Below, one piece after another: positions 8,801 to 15,235 of a stretch of DNA of 48,941 nt; the stretch's first letter is position 1; every line of letters begins with the position of its first letter. The DNA is from Bacteroidales bacterium (lineage in GTDB: Bacteria > Bacteroidota > Bacteroidia > Bacteroidales > UBA932): NCBI GenBank assembly GCA_012522855.1, contig JAAYJQ010000027.1, positions 1 to 48,941 of the forward strand, given 5' to 3'. The notes under the pieces were generated by a model. It worked only from the letters and a program-made list of their open reading frames with translations. It was not told the origin of the DNA and ran no database searches. The translations under genes and the position numbers were made by a program.

Positions 8801-9087
8801 ACAGCCAGGACGAAGTTGCCGTCAAAATCAGTAACGGTACCGGAGGTGGTACCTTTCTGAAGGACGCTTGCCTGGATAACAGGGGCGCCGTTCTGATCAA
8901 TGACTTTACCTTTTACGGTGATTTTTCCTTGTTGAGATGTAGACTCGGCGATTGCAGAGCCTGCGGCAGGTTTAGTACCGGCGAACATGCTTGTCGAGCA
9001 GATGAATGCCCCTACGAGGGCAAGCGCGCTCATGCATATTCTTCTCGAAAGGAGATTAAACGATCTTTGTTGAGATTGTTTGTACAT
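5821..9087 (-). CDS. SusC/RagA-family TonB-dependent transporter
   Basis: A 1088-aa outer-membrane transporter. In order: signal peptide after a basic leader (MSALALVGAFICSTSMFAG), a carboxypeptidase-D-like regulatory domain starting ITVKGKVIDQNGAPV (about residues 55-130), a TonB box region ETVVVGYATQKK, the plug with SLRIRGTGTTND and the SusC signature SAIYGSRAANGVILITTKKG, then the beta-barrel ending in TTFGVTITL. The terminal aromatic/hydrophobic pattern fits BAM recognition. It is the first gene of a pair with the susD-like gene 12 bp downstream. No sigma/anti-sigma or hybrid two-component regulator lies next to it. Placement 253 bp after the nucleoside-scavenging genes suggests, but does not prove, a related substrate. 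Confidence 0.95.
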   Translation of the reverse strand: MYKQSQQRSFNLLSRRICMSALALVGAFICSTSMFAGTKPAAGSAIAESTSQQGKITVKGKVIDQNGAPVIQASVLQKGTTSGTVTDFDGNFVLAVDGDATLEVSCIGYLTQAVVVNNRDNIIITLAEDAMSLEETVVVGYATQKKANLTGAVSTINVEKDINRRSTNTISNLLAGAAPGLVATANNSSGSRPGANSASLRIRGTGTTNDASPLVVVDGNVSSMDDVNPTDVENISILKDAASSAIYGSRAANGVILITTKKGKSGAPTVTYNGKYSLERANTDADYFNIESNYATYMEYMNDARANRGLSPYFSQGKIDEWRSHEKDTDPKSKLRWPNTDWTKVYFRTARVQDHTISLQGGTDNVRYYVSGNFYDNPGVIKWTDYQKISFRSNIEVDVTKFLTMGLNISAFRSEMDPNSSTASTGGDAISWGAAAGSPGIVLVSPDGRYGEYNNPEDNTGQRNANAFRRMNFYKHDIPDVTMSAIPRFSVKVTPFKGFEIEGTYTYNYKDNEIEQVLQDMDLWNFYPEEPVRTLKTVAVYNRKWWYKYTYQTADLVARYNKEIGNLKLNAIAGTSGEFWQYRFNAARKYNDESLAPGEHNDYRLIEWDVMNTSRNFNANIRGNRQEWAMRSYFARLNLNWADKYLFEANFRADGSSKFSPEHRWGYFPSFSAGWLISEEPFFNKGGLFNFLKLRASWGSLGNNVLGGYDGRWNWSGLYEWQTVFGAANYVLNNGTTIGGMSQNNIANNKITWERTTVTNVGVDFGAFDGRLTGNAEVYDKLTDGILLSLPASLTIGTVGVPKQNAAVVDNRGFEVQMRWNDMIGEDVTYWISANAAYNKNKVIDFATPSVGTYSIKEGEPINYLYIYEADRILKTPDDIAYRDRIIASNPNMFSSLQKPELGDILYKDMNGDGVLNADDRVKKSNGNQPSWSYGLSLGAEWKGFDLSMIINGVANWKDVLCDVVWRSTPAWGYTLNRTIAQGAWTAENAETATFPRLLMGDGRNEQLSTFWMYNRSYLRLRNVQLGYTLPETLTRKFFVSRLRFYLSLDNTLTITKWPGMDPELAQGRAVQNHPINKVTTFGVTITL

Positions 9088-9340
9088 AATCCTTTGTCTT
9101 TAAAAATAGTGGTTAAAGTATTTATATTTAATTTATTAGTCGTGATCGTGAAAGGGCAAAACAATTAACAATTACATGATTTTCAAGTAAAGACAAAAAT
9201 AGTCATCATACTGATTAAATATGTAAGAAAGGACATTAAAATTCTATTAAATTATTGCTACCGATGTATTAAAATTTTAACGCGATGGTTTATAAAACAC
9301 TCTTCAGTACTTCCTGAACAAGGAATATAAATTCTTTGTC
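9088..9340 (-). other. intergenic region upstream of the first susC
   Basis: This 253-bp AT-rich gap separates the GH43-like lipoprotein from the susC-like gene. On the minus strand there is a -7 match TATTTTTG (9194-9201), but no TTG 19-21 nt upstream of it. A TTTTG further down is followed after 21 nt by TAAATTAA, a poor -7. None of the LacI-type operators found at 18331-20514 occurs here, so this pair is probably controlled separately. Confidence 0.4.
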
Positions 9341-10519
9341 TTATTTAATCGGTTTGTTGAAGTAGCGATAGCCCTTTTTGACGGTCGTCTTGTAAATGTT
9401 GTAGGTCCATTCCGCATGAGAGTTCGGTTCGGCTTTAACATCGGGAGTCTCTTTGCTGACCGTAAAATAAACTGTAGGATTCTCCCAGTCCTTGATGTGA
9501 CCGAAATTGTCTCTCATCAGGCCAGCGTTGTGATTGCGCGGGAATCCCGAGATATCGCTCGTAATTCTTCCAATAGAAGTCCATTTCCCTATTCCGTCCA
9601 GAAAACTGTCCAAATCCATATAATCGATTTCAATCATTGACGCGATATAGGCAGGATACTTGTTTGAGAACGGATGGACCGGTCTTGTCATCACGATCTT
9701 GTTGGTTTCCGGATTGATTGCGAAGTCGCAATTCGCGAGAATGTCAGAGGATTGCTCATCTATCATGAAGCATCCTGCGTCATTCACCTTTGTGCCCTTC
9801 TTCGTCTCAAACTTTGACATGTCCGAGAAATCGAAAATTGAATACTCTACTCTTGTCCCGGAAGAGTCTCCGACAGTGTAGGTCAGCAGCACTTTGCCTT
9901 TTTTGTCCAATGACACCGCGGCCGGCTGTCCTACACCCCAGGCTTTGTTGTTCCCTCCGAGAGAATAGTCGGCAAACTCGCCCGGCTTTCCCCACGTCTT
10001 GTACACGATCTGATTCGGGAACTTGTCCCAATGTTCCGCATCGAGGTCATTGCTGAACGCGACCCCGATTTCGTTGTAATAGAAATTCAAAGGGTTGCTG
10101 AGGAAAAACATAGCATATTTGTAGGTTTTCCCGTTAAAACCGAACTCCCCTTCAACAACACTTGGATCGCAAGTATGGTGGCTGTCCCAGTCAAGGCTCG
10201 GCTGCAGGACACTTTTTTCGGGTATTCTGCTACCGTCCGCTTTCTCAATAATGTGAAAAATATTGTCCACAATTATTCCCGGAGTCGGATTCCCGCAAAA
10301 AAAAATGTGCTTTTCTCCGCTGTCCTGCAGCAAGACCACCGGGCAGTAGGAATACTGTTTCTTGCTGGCAAACCCGAACACCAATTCCGCTTTGGAGAAC
10401 GAATATTCCAACACCGAGTCTCTTTGGGTCTTTCGATTGTCCTTGTAATCGCTTTCCTTTGAGCAACTCAGGACTGAAAGACCCAAGAAAATCGTCAGTG
10501 GGAAAATCAGTCTTTTCAT
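9341..10519 (-). CDS. GH43-like five-bladed propeller lipoprotein (paralogue 2)
   Basis: A 392-aa lipoprotein (MKRLIFPLTIFLGLSVLSC, lipidation at the Cys) whose body resembles the glycosidase five-bladed beta-propellers of clan GH-F/GH-J (GH43/GH32-like). Landmarks shared with the paralogue at 11560-12594 are W..SHHTCDPSV (WD..H.CDP.V), NEIGVAFS, WGVGQP and SGFPRNHNAG. The acidic residue in CDPSV and the HN pair are candidate active-site or ligand residues, which is inference. Its ATG overlaps the stop of the nucleoside hydrolase gene by 4 bp (ATGA), implying translational coupling. It is the last gene of the ribokinase-to-lipoprotein block. Whether it is a hydrolase (for example on ribosyl or arabinosyl linkages) or a binding protein is open. 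Confidence 0.7.
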   Translation of the reverse strand: MKRLIFPLTIFLGLSVLSCSKESDYKDNRKTQRDSVLEYSFSKAELVFGFASKKQYSYCPVVLLQDSGEKHIFFCGNPTPGIIVDNIFHIIEKADGSRIPEKSVLQPSLDWDSHHTCDPSVVEGEFGFNGKTYKYAMFFLSNPLNFYYNEIGVAFSNDLDAEHWDKFPNQIVYKTWGKPGEFADYSLGGNNKAWGVGQPAAVSLDKKGKVLLTYTVGDSSGTRVEYSIFDFSDMSKFETKKGTKVNDAGCFMIDEQSSDILANCDFAINPETNKIVMTRPVHPFSNKYPAYIASMIEIDYMDLDSFLDGIGKWTSIGRITSDISGFPRNHNAGLMRDNFGHIKDWENPTVYFTVSKETPDVKAEPNSHAEWTYNIYKTTVKKGYRYFNKPIK

Positions 10520-11553
10520 TTCCTCTTTTCAGGGATCGAAGTGATCATCCCGATGAAATGAGTCTTGATGGAGTCAGCCTGCGCGGCATCAACGGAGAGA
10601 TAGCGTCTGGTACCGTTCTCGTTTTCGGTGAATAGGGTCGATCCCGCTTCCGTGACTTTGATTTCGCCGGCCGGGGAGACTTTGAACCAAGATTCTCCTT
10701 CGACAGCGTAGAGGACAGCGGTAAGATCCCAGGTAGGACGGTCATAAGGCATTGGCTGGTAAGCCTTGTAGCCCTCGACGACAGGATGCATGGGAGCCCA
10801 TCCGAAATCGTTCTCGATGCTTGACCCAGGGTACTGGATCTTGATTCCGATCTCAAAAGGAGATGTCACGACGGGTGTAGGCCATTCTTCGAATATGACC
10901 TTTGCCGCAGGAATGTCCTTCACGACATTATATTCGTGGAAGTCAGGATCTTCGAAATTACCTGCCATCGTGACCAATAATTTGACTTTCTTAGCGACCA
11001 GTTCTTTGCCTGTGAGATCAGAATATTCGTCGGCTGGAGTTTCCAGAAGTCTGATCAAGTTGGTTGAAAAACCGACGGAGGTGATGACAACGGAATGGTC
11101 TTCAGCCTCGGAAAGCAGCTTCCTGTAAAGTATGTGGGCATCAGGAAGGCTATCATATTCCTGCAAAGTCCTCGCGAATGCAGGGGCGCCGGCGCTATCT
11201 TTCAGCATCACGACTGCCTTGGCGTAGTTGATGGCGTCGTCTTCGCAGTCGGCGCCGTCGCGTATGACTCCGATCGGAATCTCCGGATAACCGTACCAGG
11301 TGTTGAGTATGTCAACATATTCAGCGGGAGCCTGTCCCTCCTTGTTGATGTTGACCGCCAGAAGATTGATTTTCCCCTCGTCCAGGTACTTGTAGAGAAG
11401 GTCCATTGCGAGGGCGTCATCGACGTCGTTTCCGATGTCTGTCTCCATTATTATGTTGATGACATCGCTGTCTGAAGCAGCTTCTTTCTTGTCGTTCCTA
11501 CATCCGGCCAACAAAGCCGCCAATAAGGCGATGGATAATGCTATTTTCTTCAT
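10516..11553 (-). CDS. lipoprotein nucleoside hydrolase (IunH/URH family)
   Basis: A 345-aa nucleoside hydrolase predicted to split ribonucleosides into base and ribose. The calcium-binding N-terminal motif ETDIGNDVDDALAM (residues 37-50) corresponds to the DTDxGxDDAxA signature of inosine-uridine-preferring hydrolases, with an extra residue before the DD pair. A late DRPTWDLTAVLY supplies the second conserved Asp region. The lipoprotein signal MKKIALSIALLAALLAGC places it on a membrane outside the cytoplasm, unlike the cytosolic E. coli enzymes. The ATG at 11553 is preferred over a TTG at 11559. It starts 6 bp after one GH43-like gene and overlaps the other by 4 bp. Context (ribokinase, sugar permease, SusC/D) supports release of ribose outside the cytoplasm followed by uptake. 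Confidence 0.88.
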   Translation of the reverse strand: MKKIALSIALLAALLAGCRNDKKEAASDSDVINIIMETDIGNDVDDALAMDLLYKYLDEGKINLLAVNINKEGQAPAEYVDILNTWYGYPEIPIGVIRDGADCEDDAINYAKAVVMLKDSAGAPAFARTLQEYDSLPDAHILYRKLLSEAEDHSVVITSVGFSTNLIRLLETPADEYSDLTGKELVAKKVKLLVTMAGNFEDPDFHEYNVVKDIPAAKVIFEEWPTPVVTSPFEIGIKIQYPGSSIENDFGWAPMHPVVEGYKAYQPMPYDRPTWDLTAVLYAVEGESWFKVSPAGEIKVTEAGSTLFTENENGTRRYLSVDAAQADSIKTHFIGMITSIPEKRK

Positions 11554-11559
11554 AATCAA

Positions 11560-12594
11560 TTATTTATTGTTAAGATTAAACGTGGCTGAATACAAGTCGT
11601 AAGACCATAACCAACTTTCCCCTGTCACGGCAGGTGTGAAGTATACGACAATTTGGTCATTATCCGGCATATAGCCTTTGCTGTCTGTCAGGAAACCGGG
11701 ATTGTGGTTGCGCGGAAAGCCAGAATCTTCCGCGAACACATTCCCGATGACTTCCCACCGGTCTTCTTCGGAGTGAATATCGCCATCGATAGGCATCCTC
11801 GCAACCCTGCACCAGTCCCCGACCCAAGTCGGAATCATGCTGTTGTCATAGCCTTCTGTCCTCATTTCCGAGACCATATAGATGTACTTGTCCGAGTACA
11901 TCGGATAGGAATTCCCGGAAAGATTCGGAATCTTTTCCTCTTCTCCCAATCGGATGTTGTCAAGGTCATTCAGCACGATTTCGCGTCGTGCATAGGGACC
12001 GTTCTCGGTTGTCGAGTGGTAGTACAGGACAATCGTGCTATCGTTCAATACAATACTTGTACTCTGGCCTGTTCCCCATTTGTCCCGGCCTTCATAAGGG
12101 ACGATGGGATTACCATCGTACTTGATGTAGGGGCCTTCAATGCATTTTGACACAGCAAGACCGATCTGGTTGTGGTTGCAGTCCCACTGGTCAACTCCGA
12201 GATATGTCATGATCCAATCGTAGGTCTCTCCCTTCCATTTTGTACGGAACTCCCTGACATCAGGGTCGCAGATATGGCAGTTGTCCCAACCATCGGATGA
12301 AGGTTCGATGATCTGGGTGCCTTTCTGCCAAACATAGCCGTCTTTGGTTGGAATTCCTTTGTAAAGATAGACGTAATCAACTATTTTGAAAGGGTCCCTA
12401 TTTTCGCAGAGGAACCCGTAGATGATTCCATATTTGTCACGGATGAAACTAGGGGCATAGTCATAATGGCCGGCACCCCCGCTGAGTTCGTAACGGATTA
12501 CCGGCTTTAAAAGCGCTTGTTCCCCATTCTTGCCGCTTTGACACGAGACTAAAATGGCAAGAATGGAAAACAACACTATAAAATGCGACTTCAT
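11560..12594 (-). CDS. GH43-like five-bladed propeller lipoprotein (paralogue 1)
   Basis: A 344-aa lipoprotein (MKSHFIVLFSILAILVSC, lipidation at the Cys of LVSC). It shares with the protein at 9341-10519 the landmarks WDNCHICDPDV, NHNQIGLAVS, WGTGQS and SGFPRNHNPG, so the two are diverged paralogues. The pattern of short beta blades and DP motifs suggests a GH43-like glycosidase fold; I cannot identify a confirmed catalytic triad by eye. It lies 4 bp downstream of the BACON-FISUMP lipoprotein and 6 bp upstream of the nucleoside hydrolase, in the middle of the operon. Possible roles are removal of a sugar from modified nucleosides or nucleoside-sugar conjugates, or surface binding. Confidence 0.7.
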   Translation of the reverse strand: MKSHFIVLFSILAILVSCQSGKNGEQALLKPVIRYELSGGAGHYDYAPSFIRDKYGIIYGFLCENRDPFKIVDYVYLYKGIPTKDGYVWQKGTQIIEPSSDGWDNCHICDPDVREFRTKWKGETYDWIMTYLGVDQWDCNHNQIGLAVSKCIEGPYIKYDGNPIVPYEGRDKWGTGQSTSIVLNDSTIVLYYHSTTENGPYARREIVLNDLDNIRLGEEEKIPNLSGNSYPMYSDKYIYMVSEMRTEGYDNSMIPTWVGDWCRVARMPIDGDIHSEEDRWEVIGNVFAEDSGFPRNHNPGFLTDSKGYMPDNDQIVVYFTPAVTGESWLWSYDLYSATFNLNNK

Positions 12595-12598
12595 AGGG

Positions 12599-13627
12599 CT
12601 AGTCCTCTATGGTTATCTTTTTTACGCAGCGAACCATTGCAGCTCTTTTCTTCTGACCATCCCCCCAACCCCAGCAATCCACATATCCGGTGTTGCCGAG
12701 CCACATTCCGCCCATATTGTCATTGAGTGAAGTGGCTGTACGTAAAGTAACAAGCCAAGCTCTGTCCAATACTCCCCCTTCAGTCAGCCATCCGCTCTGA
12801 GGAAGGAATATTCCACCCATTGACTTGATGTTGCCCTTCGTCACCGAAGATACAGCAGCCTTGTCAATGCCGGCGACGAAGCCGTTTCTGGCGAATCCGT
12901 TCTTTTCACTCTTCGAGACCCAAGAAGCTTTCAGCCCTGCTACGGATTCGCCCATGATTCCGTTGACTTCAGCTCCGGTAGGGACTCTCCACCCTTCGGG
13001 GCAAGGATCGTTTGTCCAAGCATTGTCTATCCAGCCGCTCTCACTTGGCGTGTATGATGAATAGACAGGTGCGAATTCGGGAACTGAATTCGCGAATGGG
13101 AATCCTTGCTTGCGATTGAACTGATAGCAGTAGCCCACTTCGTCGATATCATTGGTGAAGGTGCCCGGGGCAGCAACATTCTTTGTTGACCAAATGAGGC
13201 CGTTAATCATAACTTCATCCTCGCCGAGGGACAGGGTCGCCTGGACAACTTTGTGTTTCATCGTCTTCGTCTTGTCGGCATTGGTGAATTCCAGAATTAA
13301 GGATCTGTTCTTCACGAATGATGTTGATTGGGTAACTGTCACGGTCACTTCACCGGCACCGGATCCTGAGGTTTTGTCAACCGTGCACCAGTCTTTCGCG
13401 GAACTGTTTGATTCGGTAAGACTGATAGTCCAGCTCTCTCCTCCGTTGACCTTGATCTTGTAGGAACCACCGTCTGCCGGAACTGCTTGAGCTATAGGAT
13501 AGACAGCGAATAGACTAGAATTCTGCTCAATTATGAAATCAGAATCCTCTATGTAGTTAGGATACTCCTCACAAGAAGCGATTGTCAGCAGCGCTAATGC
13601 TGTTAAAAAATATTTTATGGTTCTCAT
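12599..13627 (-). CDS. BACON-FISUMP surface lipoprotein
   Basis: A 342-aa lipoprotein (MRTIKYFLTALALLTIASC). Residues ~45-130 form a BACON domain: a Bacteroidota Ig-like module with GGSYKIKVNGGESWTIS, DWCTVDKTSGSG and VTVTQ. Residues ~135-340 match the FISUMP (Fib_succ_major) module, with the hallmark INGLIWSTKNV, GYCYQFNR, NDPCPEGWRVPTGAEV and a C-terminal AMVRCVKK. Both modules are typical of extracellular carbohydrate or host-contact proteins. Its position directly after susD is the usual place for a surface glycan-binding protein (SusE/SGBP analogue), so it probably helps capture the substrate. Stop and start are within 4-6 bp of its neighbours, indicating a single mRNA. Confidence 0.85.
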   Translation of the reverse strand: MRTIKYFLTALALLTIASCEEYPNYIEDSDFIIEQNSSLFAVYPIAQAVPADGGSYKIKVNGGESWTISLTESNSSAKDWCTVDKTSGSGAGEVTVTVTQSTSFVKNRSLILEFTNADKTKTMKHKVVQATLSLGEDEVMINGLIWSTKNVAAPGTFTNDIDEVGYCYQFNRKQGFPFANSVPEFAPVYSSYTPSESGWIDNAWTNDPCPEGWRVPTGAEVNGIMGESVAGLKASWVSKSEKNGFARNGFVAGIDKAAVSSVTKGNIKSMGGIFLPQSGWLTEGGVLDRAWLVTLRTATSLNDNMGGMWLGNTGYVDCWGWGDGQKKRAAMVRCVKKITIED

Positions 13628-13633
13628 AATCTA

Positions 13634-15229
13634 CTAATAATTAGGGTTCTGCTCAAGGTTTGGATTGTTGTCCACATCCCTCTGAGGAAGAGGCAGCCTC
13701 TCGTGCTTGCCAATGATGAAGTTGTTGAAGTCAGCATCTCTTTTCTGAATATCCCTAAGAGTGGTCTCATCAAAGCCCCATCTCTTGAGGTCAATCCATC
13801 TTACACATTCAAAAGCCAGTTCAAGTCCGCGTTCAATCTTAAGGTGCTCCTTGAATTCATTGTAATTTGAAGTGATGGAGGATCCATTGTAGTAGTTGCT
13901 GTTCTGAAGGGTAGGCAGTCCGACCCGGGTGCGTACTCTGTTGACGCATTCGACAGCTGTGGCGTTTGGTCCCTTGTTGATCTCATTAAGACACTCCGCA
14001 TAGAGAAGCAGCATATCGGCAAGCCTTATTGAACGGAAGTTGTTGTCGTTCCAGTAGTAAAGAGGATAGACGTCCGTTGAATATTTCTTGATGAACACTC
14101 TGTTGTTATCATTGTCGGAATAATTGTACTGACTCCAAGTCTTGTTGTAGATGATTTGGTTAGGATGCTCGGGGAAGTCTGTTTCGGCATTGCTGTACCA
14201 ACAAGAGTAGAAAAGACGAGGGTCATTCGTGCCGCTGGTCGTCTTCTCTCTCTTGAAGTATTCGACTATCCAACGGTTTGCCTCCACGTTGTTCCATCCT
14301 TCTCCTTTTGGTGACTGGTTGACCTCAATCTGGGTTCCAAGTTGGGCATTCGCATCACGGTAATTGTCGGTCTGGTCAAAGCCAACGTAGTTGCAGAGCG
14401 AGAACTGAATTTCGTAGAGAGATTCTGAATTGTCCTCCTTCTTGTTGCTGAAGTTGTCCTGCCAGTTCGGAACGAGAGAGTATATTCCCTTGCCCTCGCC
14501 CTCGATGATCCACCTCAGACACTCGGCAGCCTTCGTCCAGTTGTGATGCTGGGCATATATCTTCGCGAGAAGACCGTAGGCGGCGCCCTTCGTAGGACGT
14601 GCCTTGTCAGCGTCGCGCCTGAGCGGCAGATAGCCGATGGCTTCGGTAAGATCACTTTCAAGTTGCGTGAATACTTCGTCAGGTGTAGAATTACTTGGCT
14701 GGTCGGAGGCCGAAGATGTCTTGAGAAGGAGAGGAACGTTGTCCCACAACGCGACCATGTAGTAGTAATAGAATGAACGGAGCCAAAGAGCCTGTCCTTT
14801 CAAGTCATTGCGATTCGCTTCGCTGCTGAAGCTGATGTTCTCGTCGTCGATGTGGTCAAGTACCTGGTTGGCTCTGTTGATTGCCGTCCAATGCTCTCTC
14901 CACATCTTGACCTGTCCTTCTCCAAAGTTATAGTTCGTGTACTTGAACTTTGTCCATTCGTTGAGTTCTGTCCAGCCTGCGTAGCTGACACCATCGTCGG
15001 CCATGCCGTTGAGTTGAGTGTAGATGTTTCTTGTCCAGGTTCCCTGTCTGTAGAACATACCATAGACAGCATTCAGTCCTGCATTGATGTCATCCTCCGT
15101 TTTCCAGAACACACCGGTGCTCAAACCATTCTCGTTCTGGATGTCAAGATATTTTTCACCGCAGGCGCTCATTCCTGTCATTGCCGCTATTGCAATAGAA
15201 ATGTAAACTATTATTCTTTTCATAATCAT
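13634..15229 (-). CDS. SusD/RagB-family lipoprotein of the ribose/nucleoside locus
   Basis: A SusD homologue of about 531 aa with lipoprotein signal ending MTGMSAC. Typical SusD blocks include the N-terminal KYLDIQNENG, NRANQVLDHI, the LWLRSFYYYYMVALWDNVPL segment and the C-terminal ERGLELAFECVRWIDLKRWG. Two ATG codons, at 15229 and 15223, are both possible; the second would give the cleaner start MKRIIVYIS. It begins 6-12 bp after the susC-like stop. By context it binds the nutrient taken up by its SusC partner, presumably a nucleoside, a ribose-containing molecule or an oligosaccharide; this is inference. Confidence 0.93.
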   Translation of the reverse strand: MIMKRIIVYISIAIAAMTGMSACGEKYLDIQNENGLSTGVFWKTEDDINAGLNAVYGMFYRQGTWTRNIYTQLNGMADDGVSYAGWTELNEWTKFKYTNYNFGEGQVKMWREHWTAINRANQVLDHIDDENISFSSEANRNDLKGQALWLRSFYYYYMVALWDNVPLLLKTSSASDQPSNSTPDEVFTQLESDLTEAIGYLPLRRDADKARPTKGAAYGLLAKIYAQHHNWTKAAECLRWIIEGEGKGIYSLVPNWQDNFSNKKEDNSESLYEIQFSLCNYVGFDQTDNYRDANAQLGTQIEVNQSPKGEGWNNVEANRWIVEYFKREKTTSGTNDPRLFYSCWYSNAETDFPEHPNQIIYNKTWSQYNYSDNDNNRVFIKKYSTDVYPLYYWNDNNFRSIRLADMLLLYAECLNEINKGPNATAVECVNRVRTRVGLPTLQNSNYYNGSSITSNYNEFKEHLKIERGLELAFECVRWIDLKRWGFDETTLRDIQKRDADFNNFIIGKHERLPLPQRDVDNNPNLEQNPNY

Positions 15230-15235
15230 CTGCGT

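Noticed and set aside
9121..9180. Short direct repeats (CGTGAT, ACAATTA) upstream of the first susC
   Set aside because: Only two copies each in AT-rich sequence; within chance expectation and without a clear promoter to regulate.
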